64,000 bases of DNA from Gordius sp. MW1. Lineage: Eukaryota; Nematomorpha; Gordioida; Gordea; Gordiidae. Location of the stretch: the NCBI GenBank assembly GCA_964036665.1, contig OZ038527.1:2232001-2296000 (forward strand), given 5' to 3'. The position numbers and the translations under genes were made by a program. Position 1 is the first letter of the stretch. Every line of letters begins with the position of its first letter. This document shows, in pieces, positions 1-12,044 of the stretch. The notes beneath the pieces were generated by a model. It was not told where the DNA came from, did no database searches, and saw nothing but the letters and a program-made list of their open reading frames with translations.

Positions 1-259
1 ATCGTTTTTGAATAGATGAGTTTATTTATAATCAGGGTATTCGAAAATTATAAACTTAGTTTGTTTGCCAACCCGATTCACTCCAAACAAAGTAAATCTC
101 TGACACGACGTATTGCATGGACTTTTTGAATATTAAAGCCCGAAGATTAACAGCTAAAAAAAGCCGAATGTTACTTCATTATTAAGAGATTTTTTTGAGT
201 GTTATAGGAAAAATAAAAACTTTCAAAATTTCGACCGCAGCTAATTTAAGTTGACTTAC

Positions 260-3200
260 CGATTTCTTCGGGTATGGAGGTTAGTTGATTTTCCCCGGCG
301 CCCAGGTAGGATAACTTTGTCAAATTTCTAAGATATATAGCGAAATTTTTTAAATATTTTTCTTGACTATATACACAACTTTTTTACAAAAGAATTTTTC
401 ATGTAATAACCAACTTTATAAAAACATCAAGTGACGATCTTGGTTTTTTAGATTTAAGACTTTTTGTACTGAATAGCCTTAAGCATAATACGTACTAAAT
501 AAGGAAGCAAACATTCTAAAACGCTCCAAACAAAATACTAAACATTGCACGGGCGTAGCCAGGGGTGGCAGGGACGAGCGGCTGCCCCCTTCTTACCATA
601 AATTATAAAAAATTTATCATAATTATGGCTTAAATTTCAAAATATTCTCGCTCCTCCCTTAAAAATTATTCCCCCCCCCCTCAGTTGCAACCCTGGCTAT
701 GTATATGAAAAAGTAGATTTCTTGACCTAACAACGATTTTAAATTAACCAATTCCACTTAAGCCGATGTCTTATTCACTTATAACAAGTCAACCCTGATT
801 GTCAAACTGATATAAAATTTAACATCTGGTCACATGGGCGTAGCCAGCATTGGAATTAGAGGGGGGGGCAATAATGATTTAGGGAGAGTCCAAATGATCA
901 TTTTTTTAAATTTTAGTCATAATTTTAATAAATATCAACAATTTTTCGGATTAAGAGGAGGGCAGCAGCCCCTCCCTGCCCCTCCTTGGCTACGCCCATG
1001 TCTGGTCATAATTAAGAAGGCGTGTACCCTATGGAACGAGGCAAAGCGGTTATTTGATTCGATTGAACGATGAGTTTGGAAAGTTCTTTCAAAAAACCTG
1101 TAAATTTACGAAGAGATTTATAACATGGAATTTTAATCGAGCAAATGTACCAATTTCGGTCGGAAGATTTTCCAACTTGTTTTCCTCCACGTCCAACACT
1201 CGTAACTTGCTAAGATTACCGATAGCCGTCGGCAATTTCTGTGCAAAAATGATAAAAAAATCCACTTGTATACATTCATAGACTATCCTTCAAAGATTTA
1301 TTATCGGGAATGTTAGAGGGTATTAAAAACAAATTATATTATAATATTTCGTCCTTATAAAGGACATCGTCAGAAATATTAAAAACAAAATAAATGTAAA
1401 TACAATAGGCTGCTCATGCCATATGTTCCATATAGTAAATTGTATGTCAAATTTTCCTCCATTTTGAAGACAACAACTGGTGTATTTCAACCATGTCATT
1501 TTGCGCTATAACAGTCAATTTACCTTCCTCACTAGTTTATAAATTTCAACGAACGTCAATAAATTAATATTATAGAAAATACAGATAACGCTATATTATA
1601 GACAAACTTTTAATTTCTATGTATTGTGTAAATGATATTTGTTTTAGAATGCTGTTTTTGATATATACCCAATTTAATATTTTTTATTTAACTTTTTAAG
1701 ATTATTTAATTTACAAAAAATAATAATCTCTAAATAATCACTACTTTACCAGGTTATCATTAAAATGGTGGAAAAAAGTAGAAACATTTTGTGCGTTGAT
1801 GAGCAGTCTATCTGATCTATGTACACATTATATAAAAAGCAGTTTATAAGGAAATTTTATCAGCTATTAAGCTATATCAAAAAACTTTTTGGTTAGTGTT
1901 GGCAAGAATTACAGCTGTGCAAAAGCATAATGTCGCGTGTCGAATTTTTATTACTTTAAGGAGGTTATTGCTGAGTATGAGGACTTGCAAATTTTCCAAT
2001 TTTTGAATGTCGTCCGGAATTTTACTCAGCTGATTCGTACCCAAATTCAACTCGACCAGTTGTGTCCACGTGCCAATGTCTGACAATCAAAAATATACAA
2101 GGGATTGTTACCCAAAATTCCTTATATAATCTTTTTCTCTTTTAATCGCCTATCCTAATTTAAAGGAGTCTATAGTAGTGTTGTAAAAACGGCTGGGTTT
2201 CGTTAGGTAGACCTTAGGTTTTACTAAGACTAATGGACGACTCTGGTATGTTTTTCAAATTTCGACTAAGCTTGGAGTCGACTAAGAAAAACGGACCAAA
2301 AAACCTTTAGTTTACCAGCCGTTTTTACAACACTAGTTTAACAAAATTTTAGGTATGATAGAGTGATTGTCCCCCCCCCCTCTAAATGAAGGAAAAAAAT
2401 TTTTTTAATGCAAACCCTTAAAAATCAAAAAAATTTATGTTTTGCTCCCCCCCCCCCCTCCCTAATTAAACTTTTAAACGTTTAGCCCCTCCCCCTAATC
2501 CAAAACCTGGCTACGCCCATGATTGTAAGGGTGTTACAATTGCAGTGTGAGAGATTAATATTAAACCTTAATTAACAAGCAGTTTTTCTTCAAATCTAAT
2601 ATTATCCTTTTTTTAATGGGTCAAATATTGAAAAAGTTATACACCGTCTGATTAAAGATTTGATTGGTATAACCCGATGGTATTCCAAAATTGATTTTAG
2701 AGGCAAAAATGCGTTAATTGAAAAGACTTTTGGGTTAAAATGACTTTAAATACCTAAAGATGAGAAAATAATATAAATAAGCCGCGCAATATTGGTTTTA
2801 GCCATTTGCCCACATTAGTGATAATATAACAATTTTGCCAATTCATGTGCGCAACAATATCATTCAGATTGGTATTAAATCATGTACAGGTCCTTTTAAA
2901 TATTAAGATTTTCGTTTTAGTCATAGATTCAATATATTTTGGTGAATACGTGTAACGTGCTGCAAATCATGTTCTTTCCATATAAACATATTCTAATAAT
3001 TGATTTTAGTTTAAATTTCAAAGAATATTTTCGATGCATTTTCAGAAATTTCTTTTACCCAACGGTAGGGACGTGAGTTGGTTATCTTTCATATTTAGCT
3101 TGGTGAGTTGGTGGGCCTGGGAAAATATTCCGAAAGGTATTTTCGTCACCAGGTTGTGCTCCATATTCAGCGACTACGATTAAAACAAAATTTATGGCTA

Positions 3201-6200
3201 AAAATGGCAACGCAAATCGTAACACACTTAGAGAAAGGGGTAGTGCTGTAAAAACGGCTGAGTTTTGTGGTCGCCCTTTGGCTTTGATCGACTAAACATA
3301 AACAGACCAAAAGTTTTCTGGTCTGTTTTTCTTAAACAGACCAAGATTTTTTGGTCAAAAGTCGACTGACAAAGGTCGACCAAACAAAGCCCAGCCGTTT
3401 TTACAACACTCTAGAGGCTAAACAAAAATTAAAAGTTTTCAAAAAAATTTTAATCCTTAATTTGTCGTTTAAATTGAAATATTAGATAAACATAGAGGAG
3501 GAATTAATATTAGGCGGGCCCGTTATAGCATCTCGAAAGCACACGAATAGAATCTTTGTGGTGCAATATCATGGGCGCGCGTAGCGTTGGAAGTAGAGGG
3601 GGGGGGGCAATAAAAAATTTAGGGAGGGGCAAAATGATCATTTTTTTAAATATTAGCCATAATTCTAATAAATTTAACAAATTTTAAGATTTACCCCCCA
3701 CTTGGCTACGCTTATTTGCTTAATAGTTATAGATAGTGTTGTAAAAATGGTTGGGTTTCGTTTGGTCGACCTATGGTTTTAGTCGACTTAACATAACCCT
3801 ACCAAAATTTTTTTGGTCTGTTTTTCTTGATCGACCTCTAAGCTTAGTCGAAATTTCAAAAACCAACCAAAGTCGACTTCGTTTTTTACGAGACCAGTTA
3901 TAGATAACATGAGCAATAATTTCCGAAACTTTCATAAAAATCACACGAAAGCTTGTTAAAAGGGGTAATTTTGGGCATCGTGTTAAAGCTTAAATATACC
4001 GTGGCACTTTGGAATTGAGCCGGACCACCGGAGGGGTAAGAAACGAAGTAGTTGCGAGCTAACACGATGGTCACTAAATTTTTCAACTTGCACAACAAGG
4101 CCTCCTAGAAAGTTCAAATTTCAATGAATAATTATCAATTTATTCATAGATTTATTATCGGGATTGTGTTAGAGGGTGTTAAAAACAAATTTGAATTATT
4201 ATAATATTTTGTCCTTATAAAGGACATTTATATTTATTTTGTTTTTTATTTCTGACGACGTCCTTTATAAGGATGAAATATTATAATAATTATAATTTGT
4301 TTTTAACACCCTCTAGCATTCCCGATAATAAATCTAGGAAGAACATTTATTATGAGGGTAAAAATCCTCTAAAATATAATTGGCATTTGTTAAATCAAAT
4401 CAAAAAGTTTTTTTAAATAGTCTTCCTCTAAGGGTTAACCTTAAATTTGGATTTTAACAAAAATGTGTATAGACAATATAACTTATGTTTTTATTTTACG
4501 GGAAGTTGGGATACGTTGTTGCCCTCTATGTTAAATTCGTCCATATTCACGCAATTTTCCAGGCTAGCGGGTATATCTTTTAGGCAGTTGTATCTGAAAA
4601 TGAAAAGCAAAGCATCAGCAAATTCACACGCATAAAGCATCCCTTTTAAAAAGTGTTCCAAATTTTGGCATCCATCTTGAAAATTTAATTGGATGGTTGT
4701 TAAGTTTGTGCTTATATAATGGTTTCGGCTAAGCCCTATAAATTAACTTTTATAGCGCCATCTACAATTGAATTTATTTTCAACAATGAATTTTGCTCAA
4801 TTCATATGGTTACGTGAATTTTTAAAATCGATTTTTACATGTTATAAGATTAATGATCATTGATCAACAAAATCCATCGCCATACAAAATCTACGTATAT
4901 TTTCAAGATGGCGTCGTTTTTGGCACTTGATGCGTGAATTTAGATGCGCAGTCTATTAGTCTTTACTATCTTATAATACATTTTATCACATTTTTCCGCC
5001 AAACCTGGTCAACAACCTTGAATTAAAAAAATACAGGATTTTGAATTGGTAAATTTTGCTTTTTAAGAATATAACAAATCTGCGGGAACTAATCAAAGTG
5101 ATAGTAAGGGCTTGTTTTAATATCGGATTTTGCTGGGCAGCAAAAATCGTCGTACGGGTTATAACATAGCCGTGATTAACTTCGAACTCACAGCAGATTT
5201 ACATTTCAGACGCATAAAATAGCAACGAGTTTGTAAGGTGCAAAATTTTTCAAAAGCTTATATTTTGAATGTTTTTATATTTTTAGGTATCAGCAAAGTT
5301 TGGATTTAATCTCAAGAGTTGAAATAAACAACGTTTTTAACTATCGTAAAACAAAATATTAATAATTACAACCTAGTTTGACCCATGAAATTGAATCGGA
5401 TATTTAGACAAAGATAAATTTGCGCAATTTGAATCTGATATTAAGACAAGCCCTAGCATATAATTTAAAACTAAATTTTTTACCTATAAATAGCAGTTGC
5501 CTAAAATTTTACTATAACAAATTTACAAACATTTTTAGCTTTAAAAGTCATTTTAAAAAGTTATTAAAGCTACGTTAAGGGGGTATAATTACTTAAGACC
5601 CAGACGTTGGAGATTTTTGAGATTACCGATCGTGTCCGTAACGTCAACGAGATCGTTGTGTTGTAGATCTAGAGTCGTGAGTTGGGTACATTTACCGATT
5701 TCTAGATTGTAATAAAAACACACAAAAATGTACGTAACATCACTGCTCTGAACGAAACACACTTAAAAATAGAAATTCATACAAGTTTAAAATTTTGAAC
5801 AAATTTACATTTAAAATATCTGTAAATCATTCCTTACCACATGAGCGTAGCCAAGAGGGTGCACCTCCCTCTAAATCCAAAATTTGTTGCAATTTATTAA
5901 AATTATGGCTAAAATTGTAAAAAATGTTCATTTTGTCCTTCCCTAAATCATTATTGGCCCCCTCTAATTCCAATGCTGGCTAGGCCCATGGGTTTGTTGT
6001 CAGCCAAAAACAAACTAACTGTTGCTACCAAGCGGAAAACATGTGTGCAATAAAGGAAAGCGTATGTTTGTATCGAACAAATGAGGTCAGGGCCATCTAT
6101 CTATAGCATTAGATAAAAGTCGGGAAAAAATTGCAGATTTCTAAAAAGATGAAATACTTATAGTCCATAGGCTATGTAGATATTGTTTTAAATTTTTAAC

Positions 6201-9200
6201 CCTTTTTCGTTAAATATATATGAATTTTGGTTTTAAGGGTGCACAAAAAATTTAAATAAATCATTTTTAGCAAATTTATCCGTGGAAGTCAGTCTCTTAT
6301 TTGTATCCTCTCAGGTAGTGTTGTCAAAACGGCTGAGTTTCGTTTGGTCGACTTTTGGTTTAATTAGTCGACTAAACATAAACAGACCAAGAATTTTTTG
6401 GTCTGCTTTTATTAATCGACCACTAGGCTTAGTCAAAATTTTAAACACAGACCCGAATCAACCGTTAGCCTTAGTTAAACCAAAAGTCGACCAAACAACA
6501 CTACTCTCAGGCAACGCCCGTGCTTACGATAAAATTTATTAACAAAATGAAAGATATAATTGGAAGGTAAGCAACAGTTGTAGTTGTATACCACGGCGTC
6601 TTTGCTTTTTTAATTATTTTTAAGGGCATTTTCGCTAAGCAATCCTGCATTTAAAAGTCGTTTTTTAACAAAAATCGAATAAAAGAATTGACCTAAGGCA
6701 TACTAAAAACTAACTAAAATTTTGAGGCTAAGAGCAGCCTACAAATTCGTGACAAAATAACGTTGCAAATATTTAATTTCATTTTTCATCGATCGGATGA
6801 TGTTCATTTCAAAATGGCGAGGCGTCTGTAGCATAACATGACGTTTTTGGAAATGCGTCATAGAACTAAGCTACAATACAATCTCGGATGACGTATATTA
6901 TGGCAGGCAGGCGTAGCAAAAATTTCACTCATAAAAACAACAAATGTCTTGTCTGCGTGGGCGTATTTTTAGTCGAGACCTTTTTTTTTGCTCTCAGGAA
7001 AATTTTTGGATAGTCGAGACCTTTTTTTTTGCTCTCAGGAAAATTTTTGGATAGTCAAGACCTTTTTTTTTGTCAGGAAATTTTTAGATTTTTTTTTGGT
7101 CGCAGGAAAATTTTAATCTGCCCCCCCCCTAATTCAAAACCTGCGGCCCATGCTTGTCTGCCTCAACTTTTAAAACTAAACCCATCATTTAATCCGTTTA
7201 TTTCCATTTCCATTTCAATATTTGTATTATTATTACTAACCTCTAACTTTTCTCATTATAATTATAGACATCACAAATTAAGGACGCAACATAACATAGA
7301 AATCGATAAAATTTACCAGAGCAGTGAATTAAAAGGAGATAATTTTGCAATGAAAACAAAACATCTCGAACATAAATAAAGTTTGCTACTTTTCGCTATT
7401 GTAATATCCCAACTTTAAAAATAACGAAAATCACTTATAAATCGAATCAAAGTGGGAAAAAGTACACTAGCTAGGGGTAGAAAAATTAAAATTAATTCAA
7501 TTTTTTTTAATTGTATACTATAAGTTTTAGGAAAGTTTGTCTCATGAGTAATTCAACACAACGATATTTGATTAAAGTTGCAAAAAGTGAACATAAGCAA
7601 TGTTATCATTGGAGAATGATTTTTTTACCATAGTCAATGAATTGTAGCATATGTGCAAGAGTGACTTTTTATATTTTCACAAAATAATAGTAAAATTCTA
7701 TTTTTTATAAATCAATATAATATTAATTTTAATTATTTCAACCTGGAGCACAAAAAAAAATTAAATAATAGTGTATACAGCCCAACAGCCATAGAAATTT
7801 GTACCATGAGCAAAGTAAACATTTCAAAAACGGTATAAAATAAATATCATCTTCCCTCTCACTTTAACAAACGTGTAAACACAAAACCTTTTTTAAATAA
7901 TATAATTCCGCTAAAAATAGAATTTAGGCGGTTTTTTTGAATTTGTCGGCAAAGAAAAGGCATAAATTCTTCAATTTACCGTATCCATCATCAGCAATAA
8001 AAAATCCCAACACAACTTCAACGAGCAACTCACAGGCTTAATTTATATTTATCTTTTAACATTACAAAGTTGGGAGGCTATAGTTAATAATAGAACTGTT
8101 TATGCGACCAAGAAAAAGAGGCCAGAAAACATTTGGCCTGTTTGTGTGTTTAGTCGACTAAAGGTCGGCCAAACATAACCCAGCCGTTCTTACATGAGCG
8201 TAGCCAGCATTGAAATTAGAGGGGGGGGGCAATAATGATTTAGGGAGGGGCAAAATGATCATTCTTCGAGATTTTAGTCATAATTTTAACAAATTTGGGA
8301 TTTGGAGGGGGGGGGGGGGGGTTACGCCCATGCTACAACACACTTTGTTAAGGGGTGGGTTGCTGCTATATTTCATTTTTATTATTACCAGTAGGGAGAT
8401 GTTCCAGATGGTTGTGCGATAGATCCAGGGTTGATAGGTTAACCAATTCTCCTATCCCTCCCGGCAATTCCTTGATCTTGTTCTCACGTAAGCTGAGAAT
8501 AGTCAATTTCTAGGGTAGGGTGGGTGAATGTTATAGTTATAAACTCGGGGTTTCAATGTAAAATTAGTGAAAATATAACATATCAGCCAGGATTTGACGT
8601 TGTATATAGGATTCCAATTTATGATCAAATGTTTAAAAGTTTACATGTACGCCGATATAAATAAAGATATCGGCTATAGAAGGGGGGGGGGGAAGGCTTC
8701 GCCCATGTACCTATTAATTGCTATGTTTCGATCGAAAGTGGAGAATGAGATAAAAAAAATTGGTAAATTCTTAAATTTCCCGCCGAGCTTGTAAATTGTG
8801 TCAAGCCCGAACATGAAGGGCATTCACATAATTCGCGCCAGAGCCAAATGAAAAACGAGCAACAACGAACGCTCTTAAGCCAAAAAATTCTCTGAAAAAA
8901 TAATTATTTTCGCATCCATCCCTCTGTAAATATTGGCTTCACTTATGACAAAAATTTTTGAAAACTACTTTGGATAAAAGTAGAAAAAAACGTAATTTCT
9001 GCTGTTTTAATATCAATTTTGTACAATTAACTACTATTGAATTATTAAAGGTAAACAGGAGGTTAGTGATTACAAAGTTTATAAACCATGCGGCGAACGG
9101 CACGAGTTCTACCCCTTAACTTCCTTTAACTCAATGTAAAATAGACTAGGGTAAAGGTAGTACCAAAGCCAAGGATCCTAATGCCATATATTCGGTAAAA

Positions 9201-11349
9201 GTCTCCCCAAAGATTTATTTAAAATATCTTATTATAGTTATCAAAGTCCACGAATTTCGTCAACTTACGTAATCATCTAAATTTTTATCTTTATAAGCGT
9301 TTGAAACCCGACCCGTCCATTTTCATAGCTTCGGTTCGCTTGTTCTCATAATTGCCGGTCAAACTTGAACAAGTCGTGGACAAAACCCCTTAAAACTTAT
9401 ATTAAGCATACGCGACAAGCGTGAGGTTAAATATCTTTCCCCGATAAATCAATAACATTCACTCCTTTTTGTCATTTTTGCATTTTAAGATCAATTTAAA
9501 CTTCTCGATCAATTTATCAATCGAAAGTGTTTTATTGCAAACTGGTGACTACCCCAAGACAAGGCCAATATTAGCACTCGGACCACTGGTTTTGCTAGAA
9601 TTTAAATTAAAGGAGGGGGCCATGGGCGTAGCCAAGATTAGAAATAGAGGGGGGGGGGGGGGGGCAAAGTAATTTTAAGAAATATAAGCTATAATTATAT
9701 TAATTGTTAAAAATGCTGCCCCCCCCCCCTAAAAATCCAAGAATACGTTAAAAGTTAATATAATCATGGCTGAAATTTGGAAAAATTATCATTTTGCCCC
9801 TCCCTAAGTCATTATTGCCCCCCCCCTCTAATTCCAATCCTTTCTACGCCCAGCCCTACAAGAAAGCCCGTCACAAAATCCTTTACACTAATATTTTTGT
9901 ACTATAAAGTGTTGTAAAAACAAATTTCCTAAAAAGTGTACAAAATTAAGCGAAACGTTTAATCGAAATGGGCGATCTTTTAAACGAACAATTTGATGGA
10001 AAGGCTAGATAACACGCAAAAAAAACTCAAGCAGTTAGCTATTTTTGGGTTCAAAAGCACATACTTGACCAAAAAAATGAGCTTAAAATTACAAGCTAAG
10101 CCAGTCTCCTTTGAAAGATAAGACCACACAACCTAAGTTTGGTAATAATGATGAACCTTATCTGGTAGTTTTCACACAACTAAAAGATGATAAGGAGACA
10201 AAAGTTGTACACATTTTAATTCACTGAAAAAGTTAAGCTTTGTTATATAAAGATTAAACTTAAATTATTGCAAAGTTATCATAATTTAAGGGTGTTATTT
10301 CAGTGTAACTTCTCACGCATAAGGCTTAACAAACTTGAAATACCATAAAAGATAATTGTTATATGTGTGCACTCTGGTAGGCAATTCATAATTATTCTTG
10401 TACAAATAATAATAGACATAGTTAGTTACAAATATGTACAATTTAAAACAGTGATCACAATACTTCATATAAAAAATAAGCTATATTTAGATTTTTGAAT
10501 TTTTTATCAAGGTGAATGTTCTGTAATTTAAGTTTATAGTAAAATTAAACATTTAATGGAATTTCTAAATAAAATTTATGTTTATAGAAGCACTAATCAT
10601 ATAAAAAACTACAAATTTAAATTCCAAACTTTTACGAGCAACATTATAGAAATAGTATGACAAAATTGTCTATAGAAACTTTTTTTAATAATTTAATTTA
10701 CCGTTAAATTACGTATTTCATCATCTACAACTTTAATCCTATTGAATCTTAGATGCAAAGTGGTCAGCATTTTCATATGATAAATCACTGGTGGGATCTA
10801 ATTATATATAATAAAAACTAATAAATTTTACTTCATTCAATTTATTATGCCTTAGGTCTAAGTATTTAAGGTTTTTTAAATTTGCAAAAGTATCAGGAAG
10901 TGAAGTTAAAGAATTTTCACTCAAAGCCAAAGTTTGCAAACTTATAAGATTTCCCATCTCTGAAGGAAGTGCTGATATTTTATTGCCATATAAGTAGAGT
11001 TCCTGCAGCTGTGTTAACTAAATATAATAGTTGAATTCATATCTATTCAAATATTACTTCTTTGATTGAAGTTGGAATAAATGTTATCTAAAATAAGCTA
11101 AAATATTGCTTGATATAAATTAATACCTGAGATTTACTTAAATCGATCCTTTCAGAACCCTCATCTTTGCATCGATGAAACTCTTTATTTACATCCTGAC
11201 AATATTAATATACAAAAAGAATAATGGTTTACTAGGTCAGCCTGAAGTGATGGTTTCTTTTTTGAGGTCGGTTTTGCTTTATTGGTCCCCGGTTGCGTAA
11301 CTGTCACTTGCTTAGGCCGAGCTGTTTCCGTTAAAGGCCAGGTAGACAT
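260..11349 (-). CDS. shoc2: SHOC2/Sur-8 leucine-rich-repeat scaffold, 3' end outside window
   Basis: SHOC2 is a leucine-rich-repeat scaffold that joins RAS (MRAS) and PP1 to activate RAF in the cytoplasm. I rebuilt fourteen coding exons, all with GT/AG ends and matching phases: 11233-11349, 11127-11195, 11058-11087, 10832-11017, 10702-10797, 8389-8509, 5593-5701, 4500-4593, 4000-4104, 3059-3173, 1955-2079, 1151-1238, 1028-1097 and 260-327. They encode about 464 residues; the human protein has 582, so the last repeats lie beyond the left edge. Recognisable blocks include [33 protein letters not shown] and [13 protein letters not shown], in human order. The N-terminus before the repeats is short (about 60 residues) and rich in K, T and P. 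ATG 11349 opens the first exon. The 30-nt exon 11058-11087 restores the first repeat. Many introns hold MITEs. Identity rests on my memory of the family; the exon frames agree throughout. Confidence 0.93.
548..701. mobile_element. MITE-B (GGGCGTAGCCAG family), degenerate copy
   Basis: CACGGGCGTAGCCAGGGGTG at the left and CCCTGGCTATG at the right, around a C-rich tract. No duplication is seen. Confidence 0.7.
833..1000. mobile_element. MITE-B with exact 8-bp target duplication
   Basis: CATGGGCGTAGCCAGCATTG to CTTGGCTACGCCCATG, 168 bp, flanked by TCTGGTCA at 825-832 and 1001-1008. It ends 28 bp from the SHOC2 exon 1028-1097. Confidence 0.9.
1293..1398. mobile_element. Half copy of MITE-C
   Basis: AGATTTATTATCGGGAATGT to AAAACAAAATAAATG matches the left half of 4147-4336 plus its centre (GTCCTTATAAAGGACATCGT). 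Confidence 0.7.
2176..2335. mobile_element. MITE-A (hAT-type) in SHOC2 intron
   Basis: A full-length 160-bp copy: TAGTGTTGTAAAAACGGCTG at the left and its inverse at the right. The flanking 8-mers (GTCTATAG and GTTTAACA) agree only partly. Confidence 0.8.
2366..2521. mobile_element. MITE-B, left end missing
   Basis: Runs from a C10 tract to ACCTGGCTACGCCCATG. GATTGT occurs at both edges, possibly a relic of the duplication. Confidence 0.65.
3241..3411. mobile_element. MITE-A in SHOC2 intron
   Basis: Left end TAGTGCTGTAAAAACGGCTG and right end CAGCCGTTTTTACAACACT. The interior carries the family's GTCGAC-rich inverted sequence. Confidence 0.78.
3570..3719. mobile_element. MITE-B in SHOC2 intron
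   Basis: CATGGGCGCGCGTAGCG start, G10 tract, and CTTGGCTACGC end. The flanks do not match. Confidence 0.65.
3734..3896. mobile_element. MITE-A with exact 8-bp target duplication
   Basis: Flanked by GTTATAGA on both sides (3726-3733 and 3897-3904), although its right terminus has diverged. It lies about 100 bp downstream, in the gene's direction, of the exon at 4000-4104. Confidence 0.85.
4147..4336. mobile_element. Palindromic MITE-C in SHOC2 intron
   Basis: TAGATTTATTATCGGGATTG at the left and the inverse at the right. The two halves pair almost throughout, including AGGGTGTTAAAAACAAATT and TCCTTATAAAGGAC. There is no coding capacity. Confidence 0.8.
5840..5990. mobile_element. MITE-B in SHOC2 intron
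   Basis: CATGAGCGTAGCCAAG to GCTGGCTAGGCCCATG. The inner parts match the family in inverse orientation. Confidence 0.75.
6316..6503. mobile_element. MITE-A with exact 8-bp target duplication
   Basis: 188 bp, TAGTGTTGTCAAAACGG to AACAACACTA, flanked by CTCTCAGG at 6308-6315 and 6504-6511. Confidence 0.88.
6956..7152. mobile_element. MITE-B with 8-bp duplication and a private tandem repeat
   Basis: Flanked by CTTGTCTG at 6948-6955 and 7153-7160. The usual left interior is replaced by three units of about 50 bp or less, each with AGTCGAGACCTTTTTTTTTG and TCAGGAAAATTTTTGGAT (about 6972-7085). Confidence 0.82.
8100..8345. mobile_element. MITE-A remnant split by MITE-B
   Basis: GTCGACTAAAGGTCGGCCAA and CAGCCGTTCTTA form the right half of a MITE-A. 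Its last bases (ACAACACA) appear after the MITE-B that sits at 8193-8332. Confidence 0.65.
8193..8332. mobile_element. MITE-B inserted into a MITE-A
   Basis: CATGAGCGTAGCCAGCATTG to GGTTACGCCCATG. It interrupts the right end of the MITE-A at 8100-8345. Confidence 0.75.
9621..9852. mobile_element. MITE-B, long or composite copy
   Basis: CATGGGCGTAGCCAAGATTA at the left and TTTCTACGCCCAG at the right. At about 230 bp it is longer than other copies and holds both a G14 and a C10 tract, so it may be two overlapping copies. Confidence 0.65.
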
Positions 11350-11532
11350 GCCTCTTTATATTCTAATCCATAATATATGCGAATTTTTGGGTAAATATAT
11401 TCATTTGATTTGATGGATAAAAAATTTAATAGCAGGTGTTTAACACATAAAATATGTCATCTCGTTACATCTATTTAATTATTTACACCCTACATAGACT
11501 AATTAAACCATAGACTGCCAAACAGCTGATAA
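11350..11532. other. SHOC2 5' flank
   Basis: This is the only sequence between the SHOC2 ATG and the Helitron-like copy A. It is AT-rich with no clear TATA box. If the promoter lies here it is squeezed into under 200 bp. Alternatively the first non-coding exon lies beyond the element. Confidence 0.4.
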
Positions 11533-11790
11533 TTAATTGCTATGCAATTTATGGGATCGTTTTTTGGTGTCCGTCGTCCGTCGTCCGTCGTCCGTCGTCC
11601 GTTACCCTATCTATTTGCATTGGGTATATTAGGTTATCGCTTTTTTAAATTAATGGATGAGAAAGAGGTGCCCCACCCCTCATCTCTATCTCCCTCGCTG
11701 TGTTATTTTTTAAATTAATGCATAAGAGGTGCCCCACCCCTCATCTCTATCTCCCTCGGTGTGTTATATATAAGATTTGTTAAATTATCT

Positions 11791-12020
11791 ATTATATAAT
11801 AAACATAGATAAAAGTTGTGCTATGCAATTTAACTAGTTATATAATAAACATAAATAAAAGTTGTTTACTTTTAATTGCTATGCAATTTAACTAGTTTTG
11901 GTTATATAATAAATATAGATAAAAGTTGTTTACTTTTAATGCTATGCAATTTAACTAGTTATAAATAAACATAAATAAAAGTTGTTTACTTTTTAATTGC
12001 TATGCAATTTAACTAGTTTT
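11791..12020. repeat. Tandem repeat, about four units of 50-63 bp
   Basis: Units contain TATAATAAACATA, AAAAGTTGTTTACTTTTAA and GCTATGCAATTTAACTAGTT. Each unit includes a short version of the element's own 5' terminal motif (TTGCTATGCAATTTA). A further unit reappears at about 12247-12307, inside the next array. Confidence 0.8.
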
Positions 12021-12044
12021 GGGGTTGGAATCCCGGAGTTTTTT

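Noticed and set aside
4000-4104. Two-residue deletion at the SHOC2 exon junction 4000/3173
   Set aside because: Recounting against the family shows QFQSATSLN has the same length as the usual QFSTIYSLN; there is no gap.
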